Shown one piece after another: positions 52,749 through 62,093 of a DNA stretch of 64,000 nucleotides. The notes beneath the pieces are model-generated. The model was given only the letters and a program-made list of their open reading frames with translations. It was not told the origin of the DNA and did not search any database. This stretch comes from an uncultured Mollicutes bacterium (GTDB lineage Bacteria > Bacillota_I > Bacilli_A > RFN20 > CAG-288). Positions within the stretch are counted from its first letter, which is position 1. Each line of letters begins with the position of its first letter. The translations under genes and the position numbers were made by a program. Location: assembly GCA_900539865.1 (NCBI GenBank), contig UQDS01000001.1, positions 186,001 through 250,000 of the forward strand, written 5' to 3'.

Positions 52749-55310
52749 ATGGGTGAACAAAAATATACTACAAAAGTCATCGAAGCCATCAACAGTGGCG
52801 TCATGATTACCAAAGACAACAAATTAGCTAGTTTTGATATTCCGGCGTTATTAAGAGCATTATTTGATCAAGATAACTCCATGTATGTCAATGTCCTAAA
52901 AAAATTAGACATTGATCCTAAAGAAGTTTCCCAACTGATTGATTCTTACATACTTAACAGCGTGAAAACAAGTTCTAGTGAAGAGCCGCAATCCAGCGCC
53001 GATGTGAAGAATCTTCTTTATAATGCCAGCAAGTATCAGCAGGAATTTCAAGATGATTATATGTCTGTTGAACATTTACTCCTCGCACAATTTGATTGTA
53101 AGCATTCGCTTATTCAGCGTTTAAAAGATTTAGTAGGATATAAAAAAGATGGCTTTAAAAAAGCCATTCTATCTATCCGCGGTGGAAATCACGTCACCAG
53201 CGATAATCCTGAATCTCAATATGAAGCATTGAAGAAATACGGAAGAGATCTTGTCGCTGATGTCGCAAGCGGAAAAATTGATCCTGTGATCGGAAGAGAT
53301 GAAGAAATCAGAAGAGTGATGGAAATTCTCTCCCGTAAAAGCAAGAACAATCCCGTTTTAATCGGTGACCCCGGCGTCGGTAAAACTGCCGTCGTAGAAG
53401 GGTTAGCATGGCGTATTTTTAAAGGTGATGTCCCTGAGACTTTAAAAAATAAAACCATCTGGGAATTGGATATTGGTTCGCTGATTGCCGGAGCAAAATA
53501 CCGCGGCGAATTTGAAGAGCGTTTAAAAGCTGTCATGAAAGAGGTCAGCAAGAGCGAAGGTAGAACTATCTTATTCATCGATGAAATTCACACAATCATA
53601 GGCGCCGGTTCCGGTGGCGATTCTTCCTTAGATGCCGCCAATATTTTAAAGCCGTTGTTGGCACGTGGCGAACTTCATTGTATCGGTGCTACGACTTTAA
53701 ATGAATACCGTAAGTATATCGAAAAAGACCCTGCCTTTGCACGCCGTATGCAGAAAGTTCTTGTAGACGAACCAACTGTTGATGACTCTATTGCTATCTT
53801 AAGAGGCATCAAAGATCGTTATGAACAACACCATGGTGTCGAAATCACCGATGATGCAATCATCGCCGCTGTTACCTTGAGTAAACGTTATATCACGGAT
53901 CGTTTCTTGCCGGATAAAGCGATTGACTTAATTGATGAAGCCTGCGCAAAAGTTCGTATGCAAATTGATACTATGCCAGAAGAACTCGATGAGTTAAATC
54001 GTAAAATCATGCAGTTGCAAATCGAAAAAGTCTCTATGAAAAGAGATACGAGTGAAAATGCGAAAAAGCGTTTAGAAGAGATGGAAAAAGATATCGCCGA
54101 ACTCAGTGAAAAACGCGATTCTCTCACTGCCACTTGGAAAAATGAAAAAGAAGAAGCAGAGAGAAGTAAAACAATCAAAAAAGAATTAGACATCGCTTCT
54201 CTCAATTTACAAAAAGCAATGCAAGAGGCAGATTATACAACGGCGGCCCGCATTCAAAATAAAGACATTCCAGAGTTACAAGCACGCTTGAAAAAGGCAC
54301 AGGAAGGAAATAAAGAAGCAACTATGCTTTCTGATTCTGTCACGGATGAAACTGTCGCGCAAGTGATCTCTGCTCAAACTGGAATTCCCGTTTCTAAACT
54401 CACAAAGAGTGAAAGTCAGAAAATTCTCTTGTTAAAAGAAGAATTAGAAAAAAGAGTCATCGGTCAAGACGAAGCGCTCGAACAAATTTCATCTTCGATC
54501 ATTCGTTCTCGTGCAGGTCTTTCCGACCAGAACAGACCGATTGGTTCATTCCTTTTCTTAGGCCCCACCGGTGTAGGTAAAACAGAAGTTGCTAAAGCTC
54601 TCGCCGAACAACTTTTTGACAGCGAGAAGCAAATCGTTCGTATCGACATGTCTGAATACATGGAAAAATATTCTGTATCCCGTCTTGTGGGTGCTGCCCC
54701 AGGATATGTCGGTTATGAAGAAGGCGGTCAATTGACGGAAGCTGTTCGCAGAAAGCCTTATTCTATCGTCCTGTTCGACGAAATTGAAAAAGCCCATCCT
54801 GATGTTTTCAACATTCTTCTTCAGGTCCTCGACGATGGAAGACTTACCGATGGTCAAGGTAGAACGGTCGACTTTACCAATACAATTATCATCATGACTT
54901 CTAATCTCGGAAGTGAATTCTTGTTAGAAGGTAACACCGAGAAACAAAAGAGCCAAGTCATGGAGCTTTTAAAGAAATCATTCCGACCCGAATTCTTAAA
55001 TCGTATTGATGAAACTGTCATGTTCAACTCTTTAGGAGAATCCGTTGTCGATAAGATCATCGAAAAATTCCTCAATCAGTTAAAAGAAAGATTAAGCGTG
55101 AAAGAAATCAACCTCGAATACGATGAAAGTTCTGCCAAATTTATCCACCAGAACTCCTATGATCCTGTTTATGGTGCACGTCCAATCAGACGTTATATCC
55201 AAAACAACGTAGAAACTCCTCTTGCGAGAAAATTGATTGCTGGAGAAATCAATAAGGGCGTCAAGCTCACTTCAGATGGTGAAAAACTTCTCTTTGTTCC
55301 CTTATCTTAA
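52749..55310 (+). CDS. clpB: ClpB disaggregase
   Basis: An 853-residue hexameric AAA+ chaperone that, with DnaK, pulls proteins out of aggregates. Domains in order: N-domain to about 150, the first ATPase (GDPGVGKTAVVEG, Walker B ILFIDEIHTI), the coiled-coil middle domain (about 410-525), the second ATPase (GPTGVGKTEVAKALA, Walker B IVLFDEIEKAHPDV) and the C-terminal end (YGARPIRRYIQ). The middle domain is the long kind found in ClpB rather than ClpC; no ClpP-binding loop is evident. It is controlled by a CIRCE site. Confidence 0.96.
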   Translation: MGEQKYTTKVIEAINSGVMITKDNKLASFDIPALLRALFDQDNSMYVNVLKKLDIDPKEVSQLIDSYILNSVKTSSSEEPQSSADVKNLLYNASKYQQEFQDDYMSVEHLLLAQFDCKHSLIQRLKDLVGYKKDGFKKAILSIRGGNHVTSDNPESQYEALKKYGRDLVADVASGKIDPVIGRDEEIRRVMEILSRKSKNNPVLIGDPGVGKTAVVEGLAWRIFKGDVPETLKNKTIWELDIGSLIAGAKYRGEFEERLKAVMKEVSKSEGRTILFIDEIHTIIGAGSGGDSSLDAANILKPLLARGELHCIGATTLNEYRKYIEKDPAFARRMQKVLVDEPTVDDSIAILRGIKDRYEQHHGVEITDDAIIAAVTLSKRYITDRFLPDKAIDLIDEACAKVRMQIDTMPEELDELNRKIMQLQIEKVSMKRDTSENAKKRLEEMEKDIAELSEKRDSLTATWKNEKEEAERSKTIKKELDIASLNLQKAMQEADYTTAARIQNKDIPELQARLKKAQEGNKEATMLSDSVTDETVAQVISAQTGIPVSKLTKSESQKILLLKEELEKRVIGQDEALEQISSSIIRSRAGLSDQNRPIGSFLFLGPTGVGKTEVAKALAEQLFDSEKQIVRIDMSEYMEKYSVSRLVGAAPGYVGYEEGGQLTEAVRRKPYSIVLFDEIEKAHPDVFNILLQVLDDGRLTDGQGRTVDFTNTIIIMTSNLGSEFLLEGNTEKQKSQVMELLKKSFRPEFLNRIDETVMFNSLGESVVDKIIEKFLNQLKERLSVKEINLEYDESSAKFIHQNSYDPVYGARPIRRYIQNNVETPLARKLIAGEINKGVKLTSDGEKLLFVPLS

Positions 55311-55337
55311 AAAACAAAAAACGTGCTCTAACTTTAA

Positions 55338-55383
55338 AAAGGCATTCCTTCCTGATTTTTGGAATTTGGGATGCCTTTCTAAG
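55338..55383 (+). terminator. Terminator after clpB
   Basis: AAAGGCAT pairs with ATGCCTTT around a loop holding further T/A pairs; outer AGTGCTCT-like bases may extend it. The T-run is short. Confidence 0.6.
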
Positions 55384-55879
55384 AGCGCTTGTTTGAAAGT
55401 TATTCCGATGTCCTAATCACGTCACTAATAACCGTATATTACTAGATTTCGACAAACATTAAACGACACTCCTTCCTAATAAAAAATATAAGAGGCATAC
55501 TGCCTCTTTTTTTATTAATCATGTTGATGATTTCTCCGATTAGTACTGATTTTATCAACAATCTAAACTTCTCACTTTGAAACTATAAGATCTTAAAAGA
55601 CTATTTTTGTAGTAAGAAAAGGCAAGGTGTTTAAGCGTGATTTGAGTCCACAAAACACCAAAAAAAATCATTCTTCTTTTACCATTAGTTTTTTATCTAG
55701 TGATCTCCAATATACACATCACTTAAAGTCATATCAATGGGAAAATTCATAAAAATACTTGCCATCATGGCTCATGAAAAATTGACTAAGTACAAGTGAA
55801 CTATGCTGTAATAGCGATAAAATTATTAACTGCTAATTACTCACGTATTATGATTTATGCAAAGAAGCATTAACCGAAC
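55384..55879. other. Intergenic region without a gene
   Basis: Nothing coding is convincing. A second terminator lies at 55491-55513. The rest is AT-rich, and no promoter for the next gene stands out. Confidence 0.5.
55491..55513 (+). terminator. Second terminator downstream of clpB
   Basis: AGAGGCA-TAC-TGCCTCT followed by a run of T. A short untranslated RNA from an unseen promoter could end here. Confidence 0.75.
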
Positions 55880-56269
55880 ATGTCAAATGTGAGAAATACG
55901 ATTAAGGCAAATTCAAAAGGTAAGCTGTCATGGTCGTTTTTACAAATTCTTTTTGCATCCCTTGTGCTGATAGCAACTATATTATATTTTTGTCCGCTAA
56001 AATATGTTCAAGTTTTGAATCATCCCGGCATTTATTATAGTGTTTTCAAAGCAATCGATATTGAGTATCAATGGATTCTCATAACTTCGTTAGTCTTGAA
56101 CCTATTTTATATCTTGTATTCATATTTTTCTTTTATAAAATTTAAAAAGATTCCTAAAACAAATCTTGAAATTATAGATTCCGTTTTATTTATTCTATGT
56201 ATTCTCTTCATCATTTTAAATTTTGTTTTTGCATTTGTATATTCACACAACTATCCAAAATCTTATTGA
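55880..56269 (+). CDS. Small multi-helix membrane protein
   Basis: 129 residues with three membrane helices (about 20-42, 63-87 and 101-124) and a basic start. Two loops contain short conserved-looking stretches (CPLKYVQVLNHPGIYY). No family recognised; it lies alone between terminators with no clear ribosome binding site, so it may be a small orphan or a remnant. Confidence 0.5.
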   Translation: MSNVRNTIKANSKGKLSWSFLQILFASLVLIATILYFCPLKYVQVLNHPGIYYSVFKAIDIEYQWILITSLVLNLFYILYSYFSFIKFKKIPKTNLEIIDSVLFILCILFIILNFVFAFVYSHNYPKSY

Positions 56270-56475
56270 TAAATATAATACTTTAAGAATGATTATTTCT
56301 TAAATTCTGTTGATTCGTGATAGAAAAAATTCAGATAATTGAGATACTACGAAGGAATAATTTAAAACATTAGATGAAAATTATATCGATGTAATAACAA
56401 ATGAACGCTTCTCCGAAAATCAAATATTAATTGCGTTTATAAAATAAAAACTATTTGTCCAAACAAGCACAATTG

Positions 56476-56520
56476 AAAAGGTACCCTATCCTCGCGTCTA
56501 GGAATTAGGGTACCTTTTTT
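56476..56520. terminator. Bidirectional terminator before nth
   Basis: AAAAGGTACCCTA pairs with TAGGGTACCTTTT across a 16-base loop, with flanking A- and T-runs. Confidence 0.85.
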
Positions 56521-56524
56521 TATC

Positions 56525-57157
56525 TTATTTTTTCTTTTTAAAATAACGGCAAACATCACGTAAAGGACAAATTTCACATTTTTCAGAACGGGCAGTACAA
56601 ATGTTCCTTCCTAACAAGATAAATTGTCGATGCAGATGAATAAAAGAAGGAACATCAAAGATCTTTTCTAACTTGTTTTCCGTCTTAGTTGGATCGTAAC
56701 TTTCCGGGACGATTCCTAAACGATGAGTAACGCGAAGGACATGCGTATCAACCGGAATGTATGGATAATTATAATATTCTGCAAGAACAACTCCCGATGT
56801 CTTGTATCCAACACCTGGAAGCTTTTGTAACTCTAAGCGATCTGTAGGAACATGACCGTCATATTGTTCCAACAAAATTTTTGCAGTTTTAATTAAATAT
56901 TCTGTCTTTGATTTTCCCAACCCTACCTTTTTGATGCAAGCGTGAATTTCTTCTCTTCTCTCTTGGGTGTAATCTTCGAGTTTTGGAAAATTCACAAAGA
57001 GTTTTGCAGTAGCTTCATTGACAGACACATCCGTTGCTTGTGCAGATAATATCACTGCAAAAAGAAGTTGCCAATCGCTTTCAAAATTAAGAAATGTTTT
57101 TGTTTCCGGATATAGTTCTTCAAGCTTTAAAGCGATGAAGGTACAGGTTTGATTCAT
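56525..57157 (-). CDS. nth: Endonuclease III
   Basis: A 210-residue DNA glycosylase/AP lyase for oxidised pyrimidines. The helix-hairpin-helix LPGVGYKTSGVV holds the catalytic Lys, VDTHVLRVTHRLG the catalytic Asp, and CTARSEKCEICPLRDVC the 4Fe-4S cluster (C-x6-C-x2-C-x5-C). It starts 1 base after dnaD's stop. dnaD-nth is a conserved pair in Bacillota. Confidence 0.96.
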   Translation of the reverse strand: MNQTCTFIALKLEELYPETKTFLNFESDWQLLFAVILSAQATDVSVNEATAKLFVNFPKLEDYTQERREEIHACIKKVGLGKSKTEYLIKTAKILLEQYDGHVPTDRLELQKLPGVGYKTSGVVLAEYYNYPYIPVDTHVLRVTHRLGIVPESYDPTKTENKLEKIFDVPSFIHLHRQFILLGRNICTARSEKCEICPLRDVCRYFKKKK

Positions 57158-57158
57158 C

Positions 57159-57797
57159 TTAATTTTCCCAACCTTTGCTGTCCATTGCGCGGCTCATCGC
57201 ATCATTTTTTCGATCGTTTTCATCGATGGTAGAGACACCGATGTTCTTTCTAGAAGCGCTTCGCTCCATCTCTAAAATGAAGTGATCCGCATTGTTAAAA
57301 GAGATGTGACCATTTTTTGTCAAGGAACGCTTACAAGCTTCCTTTACCATCGTCTCATCGGCTCCTTCTTTCAGCCACGACATCACGCGATCTTTTTCCA
57401 CAGGAGAAAGAGGTCCTCCGATGCTTTCTAAATAAGAGTAAAGGTTTTCAGAGACAACGTTCGTGACGCTATCGCTCCCACGCAAGGTGAGATCCTTGAT
57501 TTCTTCACGAAATAAGCGAAGCTTGAATTCTTCTATGCTGGAATAGAAATTGACACCTTCCTGGACGATGGTGATGATTTTTTTATTCATCAGTTTTGAA
57601 AGAGAGGTATCGATATCATCTTTAGCACACTTCATGTAGGGACTTAAAATATCGCAAGTGACTAAAGTCTTTTCTTGCATATCCAGAACCGCCTCGCTTA
57701 CAAAAAGGACCATCACATCGATTTCGTTGAGATCATAATGAAGATATTTCTTGACCAGAAGGCTTTTCCAGTCGATGTCTTTTAATGTAATATTCAT
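57159..57797 (-). CDS. DnaD-type primosomal protein
   Basis: 212 residues. The C-terminal half has the DnaD/DnaB_2 helical domain (YSYLESIGGPLSPVEKDRVM, DETMVKEACKRSLTKNG, HFILEM) that binds DNA during replication start and restart. The N-terminal half is a winged-helix part (LVKKYLHYDLNEIDVMVLF). It is first in the pair with nth, with a GGAGG site. Confidence 0.85.
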   Translation of the reverse strand: MNITLKDIDWKSLLVKKYLHYDLNEIDVMVLFVSEAVLDMQEKTLVTCDILSPYMKCAKDDIDTSLSKLMNKKIITIVQEGVNFYSSIEEFKLRLFREEIKDLTLRGSDSVTNVVSENLYSYLESIGGPLSPVEKDRVMSWLKEGADETMVKEACKRSLTKNGHISFNNADHFILEMERSASRKNIGVSTIDENDRKNDAMSRAMDSKGWEN

Positions 57798-57828
57798 ATT
57801 TCCTCCTGATAACTTATCTCATTATATC

Positions 57829-57861
57829 AAAAAAAGTGTCTTAACGATGTAAGACACTTTA
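57829..57861 (-). terminator. Terminator of the cca transcript
   Basis: AAAGTGTCTTA pairs with TAAGACACTTT across a 6-base loop, with a T-run on the minus strand. Confidence 0.8.
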
Positions 57862-57864
57862 AAT

Positions 57865-58530
57865 TTAAATATTCAGATTTAACACCTCTACAATTTCGTT
57901 TATCGCCTCATTAGGGCACTTTCTAAGCTCTTCTTTCACTTTTTCTATATTGTGAGGATAGCAAAGGAGGCTTTTTGTCTCTTCTATTGCCTTTTCTAAG
58001 CTTTTATCAAAAGAGAAATTCAATTCATAAGAAAAGCGATAAGCGCGTAAAATGCGAAGCGGATCTTCTTTAAAGCGAATGACAGGATCACCAATCACGC
58101 GCAATGTTTTATTCTGTAAATCTTTTAATCCGTTTCCGGTAGGGTCAAGTATTTCAAAGTTTTTATCGACATAGAAAGCGTTGATTGTAAAATCACGTCT
58201 TAACGCATCGATTTTGTAATCTTTGATAAAAGAAACTTTCTGAGGATGGCGAAAATCGCTGTAATCTTCTTCTTTGCGCAAGGAAGCAATCGTCACGTGA
58301 ATGAAATCTTTGCGAAAGCTTGTGGTTCCATATCGCGGAAAATAAAGTGCATCCTCAAATAAGCAGTGGACATCCACAGGATCCATTGCTGTTGCAAAAT
58401 CCATATCATCACTATTGCGACCCAAAAGAAAGTCGCGGACAAAACCACCGACAAGATAGGTGTCTTCTTTCAGTGTTGACATGACTTTATCAAAAACGCT
58501 AAGTTGTTTATCATTCAATGTTATCTTCAT
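57865..58530 (-). CDS. Short tRNA nucleotidyltransferase / poly(A) polymerase family protein
   Basis: 221 residues from the ATG at 58530. The nucleotidyltransferase head shows LVGGFVRDFLLGRNSDDMDF with the catalytic DxD, followed by RRDFTINAF and the nucleobase-binding region GDPVIRFKEDPLRILRAYRF. It ends soon after, so the body and tail of usual class II CCA enzymes (about 380-450 residues) are missing. It may be a minimal CCA-adding enzyme, a partner of a second protein, or truncated. Its start has no free ribosome binding site: the AGGCGG lies in the terminator of hup. Confidence 0.75.
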   Translation of the reverse strand: MKITLNDKQLSVFDKVMSTLKEDTYLVGGFVRDFLLGRNSDDMDFATAMDPVDVHCLFEDALYFPRYGTTSFRKDFIHVTIASLRKEEDYSDFRHPQKVSFIKDYKIDALRRDFTINAFYVDKNFEILDPTGNGLKDLQNKTLRVIGDPVIRFKEDPLRILRAYRFSYELNFSFDKSLEKAIEETKSLLCYPHNIEKVKEELRKCPNEAINEIVEVLNLNI

Positions 58531-58556
58531 AAAAAATGCCGCCTGAAAGACGGCAT
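58531..58556 (-). terminator. hup terminator overlapping the cca start signal
   Basis: On the minus strand ATGCCGTC-TTTCA-GGCGGCAT (8 bp, one wobble) is followed by TTTTT and directly by the cca ATG. The Shine-Dalgarno-like AGGCGG is in the 3' arm. Confidence 0.8.
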
Positions 58557-58573
58557 AAATAAGTGATAGTGAA

Positions 58574-58882
58574 TTACTTTTCGGCGTTGACCAAATCCTT
58601 GAGAGTCTTAGAGGGTTTGAACTTGACAGCCTTAGAAGCAGGGATGTTGATCTTTTCTGCTTTGTTAGAAGGATTGACACCAACTCTAGCAGGACGATCG
58701 ACTAATTCAAACTGACCAAAGCCAGCAATTTTGACGATGCCATACTGAGGATCGTTGAGACCAGCAGCGATATAAGCGAAGACCATTTCAACAGCTTTTA
58801 ATGCTTCGCCCTTCTGCATTCTGCAACCAGCAGCTAATTGTTCTGCTAATTCTTCTTTTCTAATCATGTTTTTTTCAGCCAT
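58574..58882 (-). CDS. hup: DNA-binding protein HU
   Basis: 102 residues from the ATG at 58882 (AGGTAGGT before it). HU motifs are MIRKEELAEQLA at the start, GFGQFEL in the arm region and KAVKFKPSKTLKDLVN at the end. Dimers bend and compact the nucleoid. The DNA-binding arm reads RVGVNPSNKAEKINIPASKA, a variation of GRNPxTGExIxIPA. It lies between der and cca. Confidence 0.93.
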   Translation of the reverse strand: MAEKNMIRKEELAEQLAAGCRMQKGEALKAVEMVFAYIAAGLNDPQYGIVKIAGFGQFELVDRPARVGVNPSNKAEKINIPASKAVKFKPSKTLKDLVNAEK

Positions 58883-58988
58883 AAAATTTGACCTACCTTT
58901 CTTAATTAAAAAAATAACACATTGTTTTCTCGATTTCAATTTTTTTCGATAAATAGTGATGTTTTTTCAATTTGCAAAGAGATAAAAC

Positions 58989-60320
58989 TCAGTTGGAGCC
59001 AGGGATTCCTTCTCGTTTACCACGGATGAGAAGCTTGATTGGACAATTGGTAAAACCAAATTGTTCACGGATGACATTTTCAAAATAACGCTGATAAGAG
59101 AAGTGGAAATAATTCGGGTTATTACAGAAGACAACAAAAGTCGGAGGGACATCTTTTGTTTGAGTTGCATAGGTAATCTTAAGACGTCCGCCATTGAAAT
59201 TAGGGGCTTCATTGTCCATCTGCGCTTTTAAAATGACAGAATTCAACAAAGAAGAGGGAACAGTTTTATGAATGGTCTCGTTGACTTGATTCAGAGCTTC
59301 GAAGATGCGTTGCACATTGCTGCCTGTCAAAGCAGAGACAAAGACAACTGGCGCAAAATCTAAGAACTTGAAATACGCCTTCAATTCTTTTTCAAAATCG
59401 CGCTGATCGCTTTGACCGTGGCTGTGTAAATCCCACTTGTTGACTACGATGATCACAGGTTTGTTGTGATCAATCGCATAAGAGCTCACATGGACGTCTT
59501 GAGCGACAAGGCCTTCCGAGGCATCGATCAGCAAAAGAATAATATCTGCACGCTTGCAAGCATCGGCAGAGCGAATCAGAGCAAATTTATCCAAATCTTC
59601 CTCGACTTTTCCTGGACGTTTAATGCCGGCAGTATCAATCATGACATACTTTTGTCCATCGCGTTCAAATTGAATATCCACGCTGTCTCTCGTCGTTCCA
59701 GAAAGAGGAGAAACAATCACTCTTTCATGACCGATAATACGGTTTGCCAACGAAGATTTTCCGACATTAGGACGGCCAAGGAGAGCAAAAGTCAGAGCAC
59801 CCTCATAGGGGTTTTCTTCCACTTCTGGAAGTCTCTGGATAATTTCATCTAAGAGATCGCCAACACCTAAACCGTGTTCCGCAGAAACCGGGAAAGGATC
59901 TCCGCAACCAAGCGAATAAAAATCGTAACTATTTCCGATGAGAGTATTGTCGTCGATCTTATTGACAACCAAAAGAACTTTTTTCTTATAAGGAAGAAGT
60001 TTTTTCGCGACAAATTTATCATTGTTTGTCAAACCGACTCTTCCATCGACTACAAAAAGAATCACGTCTGCTTCTTGGCAGCCTAATTCCACCTGATTTT
60101 GGACCTCTTTTTGGAAAGGAATGTTCTCTTCCGTAATTCCGCCGGTATCAATCAAAGTAAATTCTTTATCTAACCAGTGACCCGTACCATAATTGCGGTC
60201 TCTTGTAATGCCAAACTGACGTCCAGTGATCTCTTGGCGAGAGTCGGACATACGGTTAAAAAGTGTGGACTTACCACTGGAAGGTGAACCGATTAAGGCG
60301 ACAGTTCCATAACGTTTCAT
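58989..60320 (-). CDS. der: Ribosome assembly GTPase Der (EngA)
   Basis: 443 residues from the ATG at 60320, which has AGGTG from the end of cmk; a start 3 codons earlier is possible. Two GTPase domains are in tandem: the first with GSPSSGKSTLF and the DTGG, NKID motifs, the second with GRPNVGKSSLANR, DTAG and NKWD. A KH-like domain ends it. The first P-loop GSPSSGKS differs from the usual GRPNVGKS but keeps GKS. It is needed for 50S maturation. Translationally coupled to cmk. Confidence 0.96.
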   Translation of the reverse strand: MKRYGTVALIGSPSSGKSTLFNRMSDSRQEITGRQFGITRDRNYGTGHWLDKEFTLIDTGGITEENIPFQKEVQNQVELGCQEADVILFVVDGRVGLTNNDKFVAKKLLPYKKKVLLVVNKIDDNTLIGNSYDFYSLGCGDPFPVSAEHGLGVGDLLDEIIQRLPEVEENPYEGALTFALLGRPNVGKSSLANRIIGHERVIVSPLSGTTRDSVDIQFERDGQKYVMIDTAGIKRPGKVEEDLDKFALIRSADACKRADIILLLIDASEGLVAQDVHVSSYAIDHNKPVIIVVNKWDLHSHGQSDQRDFEKELKAYFKFLDFAPVVFVSALTGSNVQRIFEALNQVNETIHKTVPSSLLNSVILKAQMDNEAPNFNGGRLKITYATQTKDVPPTFVVFCNNPNYFHFSYQRYFENVIREQFGFTNCPIKLLIRGKREGIPGSN

Positions 60321-60321
60321 A

Positions 60322-60987
60322 TCATGCACCTACTTTCTTCTGGAAGAGTTCAATGATTTTATCAATCTCTTCTTCAATCGTCATATCGGAAGTGTCTAAT
60401 AAAATTGCATCTTCCGCCTGACAAAGAGGGGAGGTTTCGCGATGAGAATCGATATAATCTCTGCGGATTAAATCTTCTTTGATCTCTTCTAACGAAGCTT
60501 CTCGTCCCTTTGCAATATCTTCTTTATAGCGTCTTAAAGCGCGAGATTCCACGCTGGCAACCTGATATACTTTCAAGGTTGCGTCCTTTAAAACTACAGT
60601 TCCAATGTCACGTCCATCCATGACAACCGATTCATCCTTTGCCATATCACGTTGAATTTCAACCAATTTTTCACGTACGCAGGGGTGCGCACAAGCAAAG
60701 GAAACATTGTTGGTGACATCTTTTGCACGGACGCGTTCTGAGACATCTTCTCCATTTAAATAAACATGACCGTTTCGATCTTCACGGATGTGAACTTCAT
60801 CCAAAATTATTCTTGCATCTTCTTCGCTTTTCGGATCCAAACCTTTGTTTAACATCATCAAAGTAAAAGCGCGATACATCGCCCCGGTATCCACATATAA
60901 AAAATCCAAAGCTTTGGCAACACCTTTTGCCGCAGTGGATTTTCCGCTTGCCGCTGGGCCGTCGATAGCAATTGCATATTTTTTCAT
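60322..60987 (-). CDS. cmk: Cytidylate kinase
   Basis: A 221-residue kinase making CDP and dCDP. The P-loop GPAASGKSTAAKG is at the start, with VDTGAMYRAF, MDGRDIGTVV and the lid region RRDYIDSHRETSPL. Length is normal. It lies 1 base after the small anchored gene and runs straight into der, the usual cmk-der neighbourhood of Bacillota. Confidence 0.96.
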   Translation of the reverse strand: MKKYAIAIDGPAASGKSTAAKGVAKALDFLYVDTGAMYRAFTLMMLNKGLDPKSEEDARIILDEVHIREDRNGHVYLNGEDVSERVRAKDVTNNVSFACAHPCVREKLVEIQRDMAKDESVVMDGRDIGTVVLKDATLKVYQVASVESRALRRYKEDIAKGREASLEEIKEDLIRRDYIDSHRETSPLCQAEDAILLDTSDMTIEEEIDKIIELFQKKVGA

Positions 60988-60988
60988 A

Positions 60989-61372
60989 TCAGAACACCTC
61001 CAATAAGACTAAAATGATAAAAATGAGAAAGGCGACAACGACAAGAGAGACAGAAACCCAAATACTGACTTTAGAAGGCGATACTTTTTTCTTACCTTCA
61101 CGCTTCACGTTTTGATATTTGCGTTTCATTTCTTTTTCTTGCGCATGGGAATCGTATTTCCGATTGTCATCTAAGAGCTCTTCAATCGAAAGCGTCAGGG
61201 TATTACGTTTAATACCCTTTTCGTTTGTCTCGTTTTCTACACTAGAAACAGATACTTTTTCTTCGTTTTTCTCTGTTTCAGCATTTGTCAAACGAGAAAA
61301 TGAATAATTGTCGATGTTTGAGATCTGCTTTCGAAGATCTTCATAAAGTATTACGCGGCTCTTCTCTTCCAT
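60989..61372 (-). CDS. Small membrane-anchored protein of unknown function
   Basis: 127 residues. The first 95 are hydrophilic and rich in Glu, Lys, Asn and Ser, and a single C-terminal helix (SIWVSVSLVVVAFLIFIILVL) anchors it, so most of it lies in the cytoplasm. It is the first gene of the cmk-der operon, 1 base upstream of cmk. No family recognised. Confidence 0.65.
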   Translation of the reverse strand: MEEKSRVILYEDLRKQISNIDNYSFSRLTNAETEKNEEKVSVSSVENETNEKGIKRNTLTLSIEELLDDNRKYDSHAQEKEMKRKYQNVKREGKKKVSPSKVSIWVSVSLVVVAFLIFIILVLLEVF

Positions 61373-61502
61373 ACAATCACCATACCTTAAATATTATATA
61401 AAAAACAAAGGTCAATTCCTACATTAGAGCAAAACAAAATGAAGCGATAAAGATGAGAAATGACTTGTAAAAATTGTTGTTTTTTCTTACAATATAATGC
61501 AT

Positions 61503-61578
<76 letters not shown>

Positions 61579-61589
61579 TCAACCAATTT

Positions 61590-61612
61590 CTCGGCAATCG
61601 CCGAGTTTTTTT
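61590..61612 (+). terminator. Terminator of tRNA-Thr
   Basis: CTCGGC-AATC-GCCGAG followed by TTTTTTT. Confidence 0.9.
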
Positions 61613-61628
61613 ATTGTATTTCATCGAA

Positions 61629-61651
61629 AAGGGGAGGAAAATTCCTCCCCA
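61629..61651 (-). terminator. Terminator of the alpha ribosomal operon
   Basis: GGGGAGGAA pairs with TTCCTCCCC; on the minus strand it runs into TTTTCG. It lies just after rplQ. Confidence 0.8.
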
Positions 61652-61669
61652 ATTTAATTTTATTGAAAA

Positions 61670-62077
61670 TTAGTCAACAAAAGCTAAGAGAGCCATCGGA
61701 GCATTGTCGCCACGACGGTTTTCAAGCTTGAGGACTCTGGTGTAACCACCGTTTCTGTCCTTGTACTTCGGTCCATAGACATCGAAGAGCTTCTGGAGAG
61801 CATCTTTGCCAGTCTTAGGATCGACAAAACCTTGTTCACGAACGAAAGCAGCAGCTAATCTGCGGGAAGCAAGATCACCTTTCTTTGCATAGGTGACAAG
61901 TCTTTCAGCTTCCTGCTGAGCGCGCTTTGCAGTGGTTAACGTGACTTTGACACTTCCGGAGATGATGAGCTGAGAAACGACGTTTCTGAGCATATTCTTT
62001 CTCTTGTCAGAAGTATAACCGGCCTTAAAGCGGACACCGCCTTTGCCGTGCACATTTCTTCTACCAATTGTACCCAT
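61670..62077 (-). CDS. rplQ: 50S ribosomal protein L17
   Basis: A 135-residue large-subunit protein. The start carries RKMNRxxAHRKAMLRN-like bases in modified form (GTIGRRNVHGKGGVRFKAGY, then RKNMLRNVVSQL), and it ends VLKLENRRGDNAPMALLAFVD. The N-terminal stretch differs from the usual KLGRxxxHRxA pattern. It is last in the rpmJ-rpsM-rpsK-rpoA-rplQ operon and lies 16 bases after rpoA. Confidence 0.94.
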   Translation of the reverse strand: MGTIGRRNVHGKGGVRFKAGYTSDKRKNMLRNVVSQLIISGSVKVTLTTAKRAQQEAERLVTYAKKGDLASRRLAAAFVREQGFVDPKTGKDALQKLFDVYGPKYKDRNGGYTRVLKLENRRGDNAPMALLAFVD

Positions 62078-62093
62078 AGTAGTTTACCTCACT

